DNA from: Paraburkholderia sp. LEh10
GTDB lineage: Bacteria; Pseudomonadota; Gammaproteobacteria; Burkholderiales; Burkholderiaceae
Direction of reading: 5' to 3'
NCBI RefSeq assembly: GCF_017814945.1
Contig: NZ_JAGIPX010000050.1
Location: 1 to 64,000, forward strand
DNA length: 64,000 nt
How positions within the stretch are numbered: position 1 is the first letter of the stretch; each line of letters begins with the position of its first letter. Below the pieces are notes generated by a model. It was given only the letters and a program-made list of their open reading frames with translations, did not search any database and was not told where the DNA came from. Positions 35,216 to 44,609 of this stretch are shown here, piece after piece. The position numbers and the translations under genes are program-made.

Positions 35216-35898
35216 GATGCCTCCGCTTCCTCGCGTACTTCGAGCACGTAGCCCATGCCGCGCATCGTGTGCAGCAGCTTCGTCGGAAACGGGCCGTCCA
35301 GTTTCGCGCGCAAGCGCTTGATCGCCGTTTCGACGACGTTCGTATGGCTGTCGAAGTTCACATCCCAGACCAGTTCCGTGATCATCGCTTTCGACAGAAT
35401 GTCGCCCTGCCTGCGCGCGAGCACGCTGAGCAGTTGAAACTCCTTCGCGGTCAGATCGAGCCGCACGCCGCCGCGCGTTGCGCGCCTGCCGATCAGATCG
35501 ACATACAGATCACCGACACAGATCAGCGTCGATTCCTGCACGCGTGTGCGCCTTGCGAGCGCATGCAGACGCTCGACCAGTTCGAGAAACGAGAATGGCT
35601 TGGTCAGATAGTCGTCGGCGCCTTCGCGCAGGCCGCGCACGCGATCGTTCACGTGATCGCGCGCGGTCAGCATGATGACGGGTGTGGACTTGCGCATGCG
35701 CAGCGCCTTGAGCACGCTGATGCCGTCGCGCTTGGGCAGCATCACGTCAAGCACGATGATGTCGTAGTCGAACTCCGACGCGAGGTGCAAGCCCTCCTCG
35801 CCGTCGAGCGCGACGTCGACCACCCAGCCCTGTTCAGTCAGGCCCCGGCGCAGATAATCGACGACCTTGAATTCGTCCTCCACGATGAGCAGCTTCAT
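35212..35898 (-). CDS. OmpR-family response regulator (CusR/IrlR-like)
   Basis: The 228-residue regulator has a receiver domain (MKLLIVEDEFKVVDYLRRGL; phospho-acceptor in IIVLDVMLPKRDG at about D51; KPF lysine in DDYLTKPFSF) and a C-terminal winged helix with LTAKEFQLLSVLARRQGDI and VETAIKRLRAKLD. It belongs to the heavy-metal-responsive branch with CusR and IrlR. It sits between the RND outer-membrane factor gene and its kinase. A CusR-box-like palindrome at 42,125-42,146 upstream of the pump genes is a plausible target. Confidence 0.9.
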   Translation of the reverse strand: MKLLIVEDEFKVVDYLRRGLTEQGWVVDVALDGEEGLHLASEFDYDIIVLDVMLPKRDGISVLKALRMRKSTPVIMLTARDHVNDRVRGLREGADDYLTKPFSFLELVERLHALARRTRVQESTLICVGDLYVDLIGRRATRGGVRLDLTAKEFQLLSVLARRQGDILSKAMITELVWDVNFDSHTNVVETAIKRLRAKLDGPFPTKLLHTMRGMGYVLEVREEAEAS

Positions 35899-36025
35899 GT
35901 GCGCTCCTCTCTATTGTCATCCTCATTATAAGTAGGCTTTTCAAACGTGTTCAGCCCGTCCTTTACAGCCTGTTTTGCGCAATCTTCCGTGCATTACGTA
36001 CAGCCTTCAGTCGTACCGCTTCAAA

Positions 36026-37534
36026 TCAGTTCGGCGCGCGCATGGCAGATGAACCCGTCTCCATCGATACATCTTTCGCGGCATCGGCGGGCGCAGCCGA
36101 TACCGCGTCCTGCCCATCCCAGCCACCGCCGAGCGCCTTCACGAGCGCCACGGAAGTCGTCATCTGCTGCCCGTGTATCTGCACGTCCGTACGCTGGCTG
36201 GTCAGCAGCGACTGCTGCGCGGTGATCACGTCGAGGTAAGCAACGAGGCCGCCCGAATACCGGTCGTTGGCAAGCGAGAGAAGGCGCTGCGCATCGGCGA
36301 CGGCATCGCGCGACTGCGAAGCGGCGCCATCGAGCACGGAAAGCCCCGTGATACCGTCCTGCACCTGCTGGAACGCCGTGAGCACCGCCTGACGATAGTT
36401 GGCCTGAGCCGCCTTGTAGCCCTCGCTCGCGAAGTCAACATTGGCCGCGCGCCGCCCGCCGTCGAACACGACCTGGCTCAACGCTGCGCCGAGCGACCAC
36501 ATCAGGCTCGGTGCACTGATCAGATCAGCGAGCTCCGTGCTCTGCCAGCCGATGCCCGGCGTGAGCGTCAGACTCGGGAAGAACGCGGCCTTCGCGACGC
36601 CGATCTGCGCATTCGCCGCCGCCATCGCGCGTTCCGCCGATGCAATGTCAGGCCGGCGCTGCAGCACATCGCTGGGCAGTCCGAGCGGGATCGTGGGCAC
36701 CTTGTAGTCGATCACTTTCGGCTCGATCGAAAACTGCGGCGCAGGCACCGCGACGAGCGCCGCGATCGCATGCTCGAACTGGTCGCGTTGTGTGACGAGC
36801 AGTTGCGCCTGCACGCGCGTCTGATCGAGCAGCGATTTCTGCTGCAATACATCGAGCCCGGACACAGCGCCGAGATCATGCTCCGTCGTTACGTAGTCGA
36901 GCGCCTTCTGTTGCAGCTGCACCGATCGGTTCAGCACATCGATTTCGGCGTCAAGTTGGCGCAGCGAGAAGTAGTCAGTGGCAAGATCGGTGGTGAGCAC
37001 GAGACGCGCGTTCGCGAGATCGTCGCGCGACTGCTCAGCCGACGCCTGCGCGCCTTCCACTTCGCGCCGAATACGCCCGAACAGATCGACGTCGTAGTTG
37101 ATCGTCGGACCGATCTGCAAGTTGTTTTGCACCGTCGATTGATTCGGCACCGAGTAGCTCGTCGCAGGCCGGTTCTTCGAGATCCGCTCGCGCGCCGCCG
37201 ACGCCGACAGATCGACCTCCGGAATCAACTGCGCGCGCGTGTTGGCGAGCGTCGCGCGTGCCTGCGCGTAATGCGCGCTGGCCGCGGCCAGTGTCTGATT
37301 CTGCGCGAGCGCCATCGTTTCGAGTCCTTCGAGCGTGCTGTCGCCGAAGGCCTTCCACCAGTCCAGCGCAAGCGGCGCATGGGAAGGCTGCGCGAGACGC
37401 CAGTATGAATCCGTGTGCCATGTGGGCGGCGCATCCGTCGACGGCGCGTTGTAGTCGGGGCCGACCGTGCACGCGCACAGCGCCGCCGCAAGCGCCGTCG
37501 CGCCCATTCGCGCAGCGAGTGTGCGCGTATTCAC
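36026..37534 (-). CDS. NodT-family outer-membrane factor of the RND pump
   Basis: The 502-residue protein has a signal peptide and lipobox-like ALCACTVGPDYNAP (cysteine near residue 22), and two outer-membrane efflux domains, the second starting near QRRPDIASAERAMAAANAQIG and ending YSGGLVAYLDVITAQQ. It should give the RND pump its exit duct. Its ATG overlaps the adaptor stop by 4 bp, so translation is coupled. The C-terminal tail is extended, with DAAKDVSMETGSS. Confidence 0.9.
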   Translation of the reverse strand: MNTRTLAARMGATALAAALCACTVGPDYNAPSTDAPPTWHTDSYWRLAQPSHAPLALDWWKAFGDSTLEGLETMALAQNQTLAAASAHYAQARATLANTRAQLIPEVDLSASAARERISKNRPATSYSVPNQSTVQNNLQIGPTINYDVDLFGRIRREVEGAQASAEQSRDDLANARLVLTTDLATDYFSLRQLDAEIDVLNRSVQLQQKALDYVTTEHDLGAVSGLDVLQQKSLLDQTRVQAQLLVTQRDQFEHAIAALVAVPAPQFSIEPKVIDYKVPTIPLGLPSDVLQRRPDIASAERAMAAANAQIGVAKAAFFPSLTLTPGIGWQSTELADLISAPSLMWSLGAALSQVVFDGGRRAANVDFASEGYKAAQANYRQAVLTAFQQVQDGITGLSVLDGAASQSRDAVADAQRLLSLANDRYSGGLVAYLDVITAQQSLLTSQRTDVQIHGQQMTTSVALVKALGGGWDGQDAVSAAPADAAKDVSMETGSSAMRAPN

Positions 37535-38766
37535 GATGCCGCCTTGCCCGCATGTGACGTCGAGCGCGCATGCGACACTTCGACGTGGTCGCCGTCCGCG
37601 ATCGAATCGCTCGGGTTGATGATCACGCGGTCGTTGGGCTCGAGGCCGCTTTCGATTTCAAGCGTCTGGCCGAGATCCTGCGCAATCGTGACACTGTGCA
37701 GATGCACGACGCCTTCGCTGTCGACGACGGCAAGGCGCGGACCTTCGGCGCGAAACAGCAGCGCGTTGCCGGGCACCGACAATTGCGCGCGCGTACCCGA
37801 CGGTATGGCGACCTGCACGTAGGCGCCGGGGCGCAGCTCACCGTCAGGATTGCGCAGCGTGACCTCGACTTGCAGCGAGCGCGTGGGCACGTCGATCGCG
37901 CCCGAAATGTTCGTGATACGGCCGTGAAATTGCTGGCCCGGCAACTCGGCCTGCGTCACGACCACGTCCTCGCCGACCTGCACGTTCTGCGCGTACGCCT
38001 GTGGGAGCTGCACGTACACGCGCAGCGGGTCCGACTGCGCGAGCGCGAAGAGCGCGCGGCTCGTGCCACTGCCCGCATCGATCAGATCGCCTACATCGAC
38101 GTTGCGCTGCGTGACCACGCCCGCAAACGGCGCGACGATGCGCTTGAAGCTTTCGAGCTGGCGCAGCCGTTTCACGTTGGCGTCGGCGGCGGCCAGATTG
38201 GCGACGTCCTGCGAATACGTGCTTTGCCGCTCGTCGAGTTCCTGTTGCGAAACGGCATCGCGCTGACGCAGTTGCTGCCAGCGCTCGAATGAACTCTTGG
38301 CGAGGCCGAGACTCGACTGGATCTGATCGCGCTGCGCAACGGCCTGCGCAAGTTCCTGATCGATCTCCGGCGTATCGAGTTCCGCCAGCAGTTGCCCTTC
38401 TTTCACGCGTGCGCCGATGTCCGCATACCAGTGCAGCAGATAGCCCGTCGCGCGCGCGTAGATCGGCGACTCGACATAGCCGCGCAACGTTCCCGGCAAG
38501 ACCGTCACGCCCGTGCTGCCGTCCGTGGCCGCCGGCGTCACGACGTCGACGTATTGCTTCGCGTTTTGCTGCGTCATTTGCGCGACCGTACGGTTCTGCA
38601 CGATGTTAGCGATCACCGTGCGCAACGCGCCGATCGCCAGCAATACCAGCACGATCGCAACCGCGATCTTCGCGCGCCGCCATTCGCGGTGGCGCGGCGG
38701 CAGCGCGTGCCCGTCCTGGGTTTCCCGTGCGGGAATCGCTAGCGAAGAGTGAGTCTTTTCAGTCAC
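37531..38766 (-). CDS. RND efflux periplasmic adaptor subunit
   Basis: The 411-residue membrane fusion protein has an N-terminal anchor (about 34-54), a lipoyl half-motif GYLLHWYADIGARVKEGQLL, an alpha-hairpin, a second half-motif RIVAPFAGVVTQRNVDVGDL and a beta-barrel region. The start is taken as the GTG at 38766, which overlaps the end of the permease gene by 8 bp and follows a GGAGGA-like sequence; longer frames read into the permease gene antisense-like. It is the middle gene of the permease-adaptor-channel operon. Confidence 0.88.
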   Translation of the reverse strand: MTEKTHSSLAIPARETQDGHALPPRHREWRRAKIAVAIVLVLLAIGALRTVIANIVQNRTVAQMTQQNAKQYVDVVTPAATDGSTGVTVLPGTLRGYVESPIYARATGYLLHWYADIGARVKEGQLLAELDTPEIDQELAQAVAQRDQIQSSLGLAKSSFERWQQLRQRDAVSQQELDERQSTYSQDVANLAAADANVKRLRQLESFKRIVAPFAGVVTQRNVDVGDLIDAGSGTSRALFALAQSDPLRVYVQLPQAYAQNVQVGEDVVVTQAELPGQQFHGRITNISGAIDVPTRSLQVEVTLRNPDGELRPGAYVQVAIPSGTRAQLSVPGNALLFRAEGPRLAVVDSEGVVHLHSVTIAQDLGQTLEIESGLEPNDRVIINPSDSIADGDHVEVSHARSTSHAGKAAS

Positions 38767-41700
38767 CTCGATCCTCCGTCTTCGGGCTGTGTCCGTGTGC
38801 GTCGTCACGGTCGTGTCGTTGCGGCGCGGCGCCTTCGCGCTGCTGATCGCCCTCACGTGCCGCCTTGCGATGCGCGAGCCGGCTATGAATGCCCGCGAAC
38901 AGCAACGGTACGAAGAAGAGCGTCGAGACGGTCGCGAACAGCAGCCCGCCGATCACCGCGCGCCCCAGCGGGGCATTCTGTTCGGCGCCTTCACCGAGCC
39001 CGAGCGCCATCGGAATCATGCCGATGATCATCGCGCACGCCGTCATCAGCACGGGCCTGATCCGGCTCGCGCCCGCTTCGAGCGCGGCTGTCAGCGGCGG
39101 CGCACCCGCCGTGAGCCGTTGACGTGCGAACGCCACCATCAGAATGCTGTTTGCCGTCGCGACGCCCATCGTCATGATCGCGCCTGTCAATGCAGGCACG
39201 CTCAGATGCGTGCCCGTCAGGAACAGCATCCACACGATGCCTGCCAGCGCGGCCGGCAATGCGCTCACGATGATGAGCGGATCGATCCACGACTGGAAGT
39301 TCACGACGATCAGCAGATAGACGAGCACGATCGCCATCGCAACGCCGATGCCCAGCCCGAAGTACGACGTGCGCATCGTCTGCACCTGGCCGCGTATCGC
39401 GATCGAGCTGCCGCGCGGCAACGACGCGCGAGCCTGATCGACGAGCTTTTCGATCTGCGTGTCCACGCTGCCGAGGTCGCGACCTTCCACACTCACGAAC
39501 ACGTCGATCACGGGGCGGATGTTGTAGTGCGTGACCATCGCGAACTGGTTCTGCGGCGAAACCTGCACGAGATTGCCGAGCAGTTGCGTCGGCCCCGCCG
39601 CGGAAGCCGATACGGGCGTGCGCAATAGCTGGTCTACCGACGAGATCTGATACTGCGGTGTCTGCACGGCGAGGTTGTACTCGACGCCGTTGCGCGGATT
39701 GAACCAGAATCCCGGCGACGTCTGCGTGCTCCCCGACAGTGAGATCAGCACGTTCTGTGCGACGTTGTTCGCATTCAGATTCAGTTGTTGCAAGCGCGTG
39801 CGATCCATCTGCAGGTTGATGACAGGCTCGTCGAGCTTCTGCTGGATGTGTGAATCGACCGCGCCCGGAATCATCCTGATCTGCTTGAGCAGCTTGCGCG
39901 CAATCTCCAGATTGCCCTGCTGGTTTGCGCCGACGATCTGCACATCGACAGCGGCGGGCAAACCGAAGTTGAGGATCTGCGTGACGATATCGGCGGGCTG
40001 AAAGAAGAACTCCGTTCCCGGGAAGCGCTGCGGCAATAATGCGCGCAAACGGTCGATATAACCGATGCTCGGCTTGTGATCTTCTTTCAGCGCGAGCAGG
40101 ATCTCGCCGTCGAGCGTGCCGATGGTTCCCGCGTTGCTGTACGACAGGTTGATGCCGCTATAAGGCAAGCCGAGATTGTCGAGCACCGTGCCCAGTTCGT
40201 TGGGCGGAATGACTTCTCGCACCACCTTCTCGACCTGATCGGCGAGCCGCGCCGTTTCTTCGATCCGCGTGCCGGTTGGCGCGCGCATGTGCAAGCGTAT
40301 CTGGCCCGCATCGACACGCGGGAAAAAGTCCTCGCCCAATACGAACGCCAGCGCGAGCGAGACGACGCAGAAGCCGAGGAATGTCGCGCCGAACAGCCGC
40401 CGCCGCACGAGCAGACTGCTGAGAGTCACGATGTACGCCGCGCGCATCGATTCGAAACTGCGGTCGAAGCGGTGGTGCAGTCGCATGAACAGGTTCGGCT
40501 TCGCATGCGCATCCCGCTTGTGCACGTGGCCCATCAATAGCATCGCGAGCGTTGGCACCAAAGTTCTCGACAATACGTACGACGCGAGCATCGCGAACAC
40601 AACGGCTTGCGCGAGCGGCACGAACAGGTAGCGTGCGACGCCCGTCAGAAAGAACATCGGTACGAACACGATACAGATGCACAGTGTCGATACCAATGCG
40701 GGAATCGCGATCTCGCCTGCGCCGTCGAGAATCGCATCACGCAGGTTCGTCCCCATGTGCAAATGGCGTTCGATGTTCTCGATCGTGACGGTCGCATCGT
40801 CGACCAGAATCCCGACCGCGAGCGCGAGGCCGCCTAGCGTCATGATGTTGATCGTCTGTCCGAGCGCGTGCAATGCGATCAGCGAAGTCAGAATGGAGAG
40901 CGGAATCGAAATGGCGATGATGCAGGTGCTGCGCCAGTTCCCGAGGAACAGCAGAATCATCGCGGCCGTCAGCGCGGCGGCGATGACGGCTTCGCGCGCC
41001 ACGCCCTGAATGGCGGCCTTCACGAACACCGATTGATCGAACAGCGCCGTCACCTTCAGATCGGCGGGCAACGCTGCCTGCGCGGTTGGCAATAGCGCAT
41101 GCAGCGCGTTCACGATGGAGAGCGTCGATGCGCTGCCCGTCTTGAGAATCGAGATCAGCACACCGCGCCGGCCGTTTTCGCGCACCACATTGGTCTGCGG
41201 CGAGAAACCGTCGCGCACGTGCGCCACTTCACGCAGATAAGTGGTCGCGCCGTTCACCGTGCGCACGGGGATGTCGTTCAAGCCCGCGACCGTCGTCGGC
41301 GAGCCGTTCATATTGATCGTGTATTCCTTTGGTCCGATCTTCGCGGTGCCTGTCGGCAGAATCAGGTTCTGCGCATTCACGGCGTTGACGACGTCGAGCG
41401 GCGTCAATCCTTTGGCTAATAGTGCGCGCGTGTCGAGATCGACGGAGATCAGACGGGTCTTGCCGCCATACGGATAGGGCACGGCTGCGCCGGGAATCGT
41501 GACGAGTTGCGGACGCAGAAAGTTGAGCGCCGTGTCATTCAGTTCCTGCTCGGAAAGCCGAGGGCTCGACAGGCCCAACTGGATCACGGGAATGCTCGAC
41601 GCCGAATAGCTGATGACGAGCGGGGGCGTTGCGCCTTGCGGCATCTGCTTCAGTTGCGCCTGCTCGACAGCGACCGTTTGCGCGATCGCGGTCTGAATAT

Positions 41701-42001
41701 TTGCATTCGGCTGTAGAAACAGCTTGATGATCGCGATACCCGCCAGCGATTGCGACTCGATGTGCTCGATGTCGTTGACCGTCGTCGTCAGGCTGCGCTC
41801 GTTGACGGAAGTGATGCGATTGGCCATGTCCTCGGCGGACAGGCCCGTATAGTTCCATATGATGCTGACGACGGGAATGTTGATTTCAGGGAGGACGTCG
41901 ACGGGCATGGTGAACAGCACGAAGGGCGTCGCCAGCACGATCAGTATGGCCATCACGATGAACGTGTACGGCCTCTTCAATGCGAGATTGACGATCCACA
42001 T
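38759..42001 (-). CDS. RND-family efflux permease (AcrB/HAE superfamily)
   Basis: The 1,080-residue inner-membrane pump has the RND layout: an N-terminal helix (LALKRPYTFIVMAIL), a large periplasmic loop, helices 2-6 with GGLALAVGILVDDATVTIENIERH (the proton-relay aspartate pair), the second loop and the final helices including TGAIMTMGVATANSILMV. Sequence style is closer to hydrophobe/amphiphile exporters than to CusA/CzcA metal pumps, for example no methionine-rich copper pathway was noticed. Yet the attached two-component system and upstream palindrome look metal-type. The ATG at 42001 begins MWIVNL. First gene of the operon. Confidence 0.9.
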   Translation of the reverse strand: MWIVNLALKRPYTFIVMAILIVLATPFVLFTMPVDVLPEINIPVVSIIWNYTGLSAEDMANRITSVNERSLTTTVNDIEHIESQSLAGIAIIKLFLQPNANIQTAIAQTVAVEQAQLKQMPQGATPPLVISYSASSIPVIQLGLSSPRLSEQELNDTALNFLRPQLVTIPGAAVPYPYGGKTRLISVDLDTRALLAKGLTPLDVVNAVNAQNLILPTGTAKIGPKEYTINMNGSPTTVAGLNDIPVRTVNGATTYLREVAHVRDGFSPQTNVVRENGRRGVLISILKTGSASTLSIVNALHALLPTAQAALPADLKVTALFDQSVFVKAAIQGVAREAVIAAALTAAMILLFLGNWRSTCIIAISIPLSILTSLIALHALGQTINIMTLGGLALAVGILVDDATVTIENIERHLHMGTNLRDAILDGAGEIAIPALVSTLCICIVFVPMFFLTGVARYLFVPLAQAVVFAMLASYVLSRTLVPTLAMLLMGHVHKRDAHAKPNLFMRLHHRFDRSFESMRAAYIVTLSSLLVRRRLFGATFLGFCVVSLALAFVLGEDFFPRVDAGQIRLHMRAPTGTRIEETARLADQVEKVVREVIPPNELGTVLDNLGLPYSGINLSYSNAGTIGTLDGEILLALKEDHKPSIGYIDRLRALLPQRFPGTEFFFQPADIVTQILNFGLPAAVDVQIVGANQQGNLEIARKLLKQIRMIPGAVDSHIQQKLDEPVINLQMDRTRLQQLNLNANNVAQNVLISLSGSTQTSPGFWFNPRNGVEYNLAVQTPQYQISSVDQLLRTPVSASAAGPTQLLGNLVQVSPQNQFAMVTHYNIRPVIDVFVSVEGRDLGSVDTQIEKLVDQARASLPRGSSIAIRGQVQTMRTSYFGLGIGVAMAIVLVYLLIVVNFQSWIDPLIIVSALPAALAGIVWMLFLTGTHLSVPALTGAIMTMGVATANSILMVAFARQRLTAGAPPLTAALEAGASRIRPVLMTACAMIIGMIPMALGLGEGAEQNAPLGRAVIGGLLFATVSTLFFVPLLFAGIHSRLAHRKAAREGDQQREGAAPQRHDRDDAHGHSPKTEDRGD

Positions 42002-42124
42002 ACAGTGCTGGTATCCGTAAGAGCGCGCGAGCGTGACGTCAGGCAGCGGCGTCAGTTTTTCCTGCGCGTCCGCGGCAGCCTGGTGTTAATACTAATTCGC
42101 AAGGGCCAACAAGCAGATGACGCG

Positions 42125-42146
42125 AAAATGGCAGCATTGCCATTTT
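42125..42146. promoter_or_regulatory. CusR-box-like palindrome upstream of the RND operon
   Basis: A perfect inverted repeat AAAATGGCA-N4-TGCCATTTT spans 22 bp, ending 124 bp before the permease start. The E. coli CusR box is AAAATGACAA-NN-TTGTCATTTT, the same length, with only one position per arm changed in the A/T-rich outer blocks and small changes inside. It is the expected target of the OmpR-type regulator encoded at the end of this operon. A hairpin role in RNA is an alternative. Confidence 0.6.
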
Positions 42147-42277
42147 CTGGAAGTGGGATCGTTATTGTCGAATGAGCGCTGTGGGAAGATGATGGACGTT
42201 CTTTCGGAGCACGAGTCCGAGCGCTGTTCGATGCGAAGAGTTGCGAGCTGATATTCGAACGGAACGAGTGACGGGAC

Positions 42278-42820
42278 TTATCGTTTTTCCTGGCTGAGAC
42301 GATTGCGTTCATGTTCGCTCAGGAGTGTCCGCGCGCGATGCACGATTGCATCCGCATCGACGCCGGACAAATCGGTGCGATGCTGGAACGCCTCCAGATA
42401 GCGGCGAAGCAATTCTGGTGCGTCTTTGCGCCGGGCGAGGTGTTCGACAAGACGAAGTTCATCGTCGGTGCCCCAGCCTTCCGACGCCTGCGTGCCCGCA
42501 CTGACAGCCCGCATCCTGCATTTGAGGTCCTTTTCCAGAGCATCCGCGAGCTGTGTCAGGATGTGATGCGGAAACTTCTCCGGCGCAGCGGCGCATTCGA
42601 GAGCTGCCTCGCGCCACGCCTGATTGATGAGCCCTTGAACGACGCTGTGCTTCGCACGAGCCCCCTTGATGCCACGCTCCAGAAGCGTGGCGATCCGCCC
42701 GTAGATCGAAACTGTCCTGTCGTTCGTTTTGCGATCGGCAGCGTCGATCTCGCGCGCACGCTCGATCAGATCTTCGCGCGAGAGTTTGCAGTCGGGTTGG
42801 GTCGATGAAGTCTTGCGCAT
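42278..42820 (-). CDS. Hypothetical protein, helical and charged
   Basis: The 180-residue protein is rich in arginine, glutamate and alanine and is predicted mostly helical by eye, with no signal peptide or membrane segment. Segments such as SREDLIERAREIDAADRK and RRYLEAFQHRTDLSG look like genuine coding sequence. I do not recognise the family. It starts MRKTSSTQPDCKLS at the ATG at 42820, preceded by GGAG-like sequence. It lies 276 bp upstream of the RND operon on the same strand, but with the CusR-like box between them, so it is probably a separate unit. Confidence 0.6.
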   Translation of the reverse strand: MRKTSSTQPDCKLSREDLIERAREIDAADRKTNDRTVSIYGRIATLLERGIKGARAKHSVVQGLINQAWREAALECAAAPEKFPHHILTQLADALEKDLKCRMRAVSAGTQASEGWGTDDELRLVEHLARRKDAPELLRRYLEAFQHRTDLSGVDADAIVHRARTLLSEHERNRLSQEKR

Positions 42821-43249
42821 GGTCGCTCCACAGGGTCAGACTTGTATCGTTTGTTTCAATACGAAAATGAACTACTGCTATCTCTTGCGCTTCATTTAAG
42901 GTGGACGAGCACGCAGCGTCACCCCCCGTTCGAAGGGGGGCATCAGATCGTGATATGGCTAGTGCTGGAGTGGTGGCGCGGACTTGCTAGACTCGGGGAC
43001 CCGAATCCGTCACTTCGCGGTATGAATATCGCTGCCTTTAGTGCGTGGCGCGCTCGCATCCCTCTACCTTGTCTTGCAGTGTTTGATCCCGCGTTCTACT
43101 GGCTTCGCGTGGACGATCTACCGGCAAATAGCGCGGACGCGCTGCATCTGCGATTCGGGTGCCCGCCGTTACCGGCCGTGTCGAAAGCGTCGCCGCCCGG
43201 GCCCCGATAGTGCTACGTTCGTCGCCGGAGTACCGCCTTTGAGGACGAC
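42821..43249. other. 429-bp divergent spacer with a C6/G6 hairpin
   Basis: The spacer separates the hypothetical gene from the phosphatidyltransferase. At 42922-42940 CCCCCC and GGGGGG flank a 7-base loop GTTCGAA; no T-tract follows, so it is not a standard terminator. A 122-codon open frame overlaps most of the spacer but has no recognisable feature and is not called. Confidence 0.5.
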
Positions 43250-43858
43250 ATGAAACGATTTTCGATGATCCGCGAGTTCCATCTTGCGGACTGGTTCACG
43301 CTGGGCAATGCGGTTTCCGGCACGGGTGCGCTGTTTTCGATGATGAGCTACATCGGCAGCGCGGATGTGATGCATGTCTATTTCGCCTGCGCGCTGGTGT
43401 TTGCAGCGCTGGTCTTCGACGTGCTCGACGGAAGGATTGCGCGCTGGCGGCAAAAGGCCTCGCTGCTCGGCAAGGAGCTCGATTCGCTTGCCGATGTGAT
43501 CTCGTTCGGCGTCGCGCCGGCGATCATCGGCTATGGATGCGGGATGCGCGGCCTATATGATCGCTTTCTGCTCGCGTACTTCGTCGCATGTGGGGTGTCG
43601 CGGCTCGCGCGCTACAACGTGACGACGGAAGCGATGTCGGGCGGTACGGGGAAAGTGACGCACTTCGAAGGTACGCCCATTCCAACATCGTTTGCCATCG
43701 TCCTGCTGTTGACCATCGCCGCATGGCAGGGTGCTCTCGGTCCGCAATTATGGTTCGGCGAATGGCAAATTGCAGGTCATGTACTGCATCCGCTTACGCT
43801 GATTTTCGGCATTTCCGGATCGCTGATGATTAGCCGCATCCGCATTCCCAAGCCATGA
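43250..43858 (+). CDS. CDP-alcohol phosphatidyltransferase (PssA-like)
   Basis: The 202-residue membrane enzyme carries the full CDP-alcohol phosphotransferase signature at about residues 63-88: DVLDGRIAR, then G after eight residues, then D-x3-D in GKELDSLAD. It should transfer a phosphatidyl group from CDP-diacylglycerol to an alcohol such as serine; it has about five to six hydrophobic helices. It is shorter than the main PssA of Burkholderia, so it is probably a second copy, and the acceptor alcohol is uncertain. The ATG at 43250 follows GAGGACGAC. It converges with the DUF4148-like gene, 21 bp apart. Confidence 0.83.
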   Translation: MKRFSMIREFHLADWFTLGNAVSGTGALFSMMSYIGSADVMHVYFACALVFAALVFDVLDGRIARWRQKASLLGKELDSLADVISFGVAPAIIGYGCGMRGLYDRFLLAYFVACGVSRLARYNVTTEAMSGGTGKVTHFEGTPIPTSFAIVLLLTIAAWQGALGPQLWFGEWQIAGHVLHPLTLIFGISGSLMISRIRIPKP

Positions 43859-43879
43859 CGACCAGACACGTTCGCTCGG

Positions 43880-44164
43880 TCAATTGCCCTTGTAGAGAGA
43901 TCGATTAAGCTGATCGAGCTGGCCATCGCGTTCGGACTGTATCAACTGCTGACGCACGTCCTGCCGCGTGAGCGGGTCATTGCGCGCCCCTTGGGACGAA
44001 GTGCCCCAATTGACGCCACCTTGCCCCGTATCGGCTACCGGGTTCGCCGATTGCGCCTGTGTCTGGTCCATCTGCGGGTTATTCATCGGCGCTTCCTGCG
44101 CGTATGCGCTCGACATCGTTGCCACGCCTGCCGTTACCACGAGACTGAGAAGTAGTTGCTTCAT
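43880..44164 (-). CDS. DUF4148-like small secreted protein
   Basis: The 94-residue protein has a signal peptide (about 1-22, ending AYAQ) and a Gln/Asn-rich mature part. The C-terminal LTRQDVRQQLIQSERDGQLD resembles the LTRAQV-type helix of the Burkholderia DUF4148 family. The ATG at 44164 (MKQLLLSLVVTAG) is chosen because it begins the signal peptide. The function of such exported proteins is unknown. Monocistronic. Confidence 0.7.
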   Translation of the reverse strand: MKQLLLSLVVTAGVATMSSAYAQEAPMNNPQMDQTQAQSANPVADTGQGGVNWGTSSQGARNDPLTRQDVRQQLIQSERDGQLDQLNRSLYKGN

Positions 44165-44609
44165 TTCGAGGCTCCTTGATCGCTGGAAACTGGTCAGTGT
44201 TAAGTCCCGCGGCGGCAAGTCCGCACGCGGAAACCAGCTTTCACTCTACGCCTCGCTAGTGGCACAACGCTGACATTAGTATGACGAACGCGCCATTTTC
44301 GCGGTATTCACTTAAGACGTTGCCGTGGGATTCATGCCGGCCAATTTCACGCCCGGCCTTCAAATCCCAATAGAACATTGACTGCATTCACGCCTATCTG
44401 ATCGACCATGTATCCGCCCTCCATGACGAATAGTGTGGGAATTGACAACCGCCGAACTCAGGAATGTGAACAGAGGGAATGTATGGACGTTTGCAATCTC
44501 GATGAACCAGTTGGTGCCACAGCTAACCAAAAAGGGCTGGCGAGATGCGCAAGGGTTTCGCCCTTGCATTCAATCGGCTTTCGTTTCAAATCGCGCTACT
44601 TGCTTGCGT
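44165..44609. other. 445-bp spacer between the DUF4148-like gene and livF
   Basis: It contains the DUF4148-like gene's promoter and the 3' end of the liv transcript. Short open frames on both strands lack support. A stem-loop at 44549-44567 is listed separately. Confidence 0.4.
44549..44567 (-). terminator. Stem-loop downstream of livF, possible terminator
   Basis: GCAAGGG and CCCTTGC form a 7-bp stem with a 5-base loop, 43 bp past the livF stop. On the - strand the nearest T-run comes about 20 bases after the stem, so a standard intrinsic terminator is not certain; it may instead protect the mRNA end. Confidence 0.3.

Noticed and set aside
38759..42001. Reading the RND permease as a CusA/CzcA metal pump because of the CusRS-like regulators
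   Set aside because: The permease sequence style fits hydrophobe/amphiphile exporters; only the regulatory side looks metal-type.
42842..43210. 122-codon + strand frame before the phosphatidyltransferase gene
   Set aside because: It spans the C6/G6 hairpin, has unusual composition and no homologue I recognise; probably non-coding.
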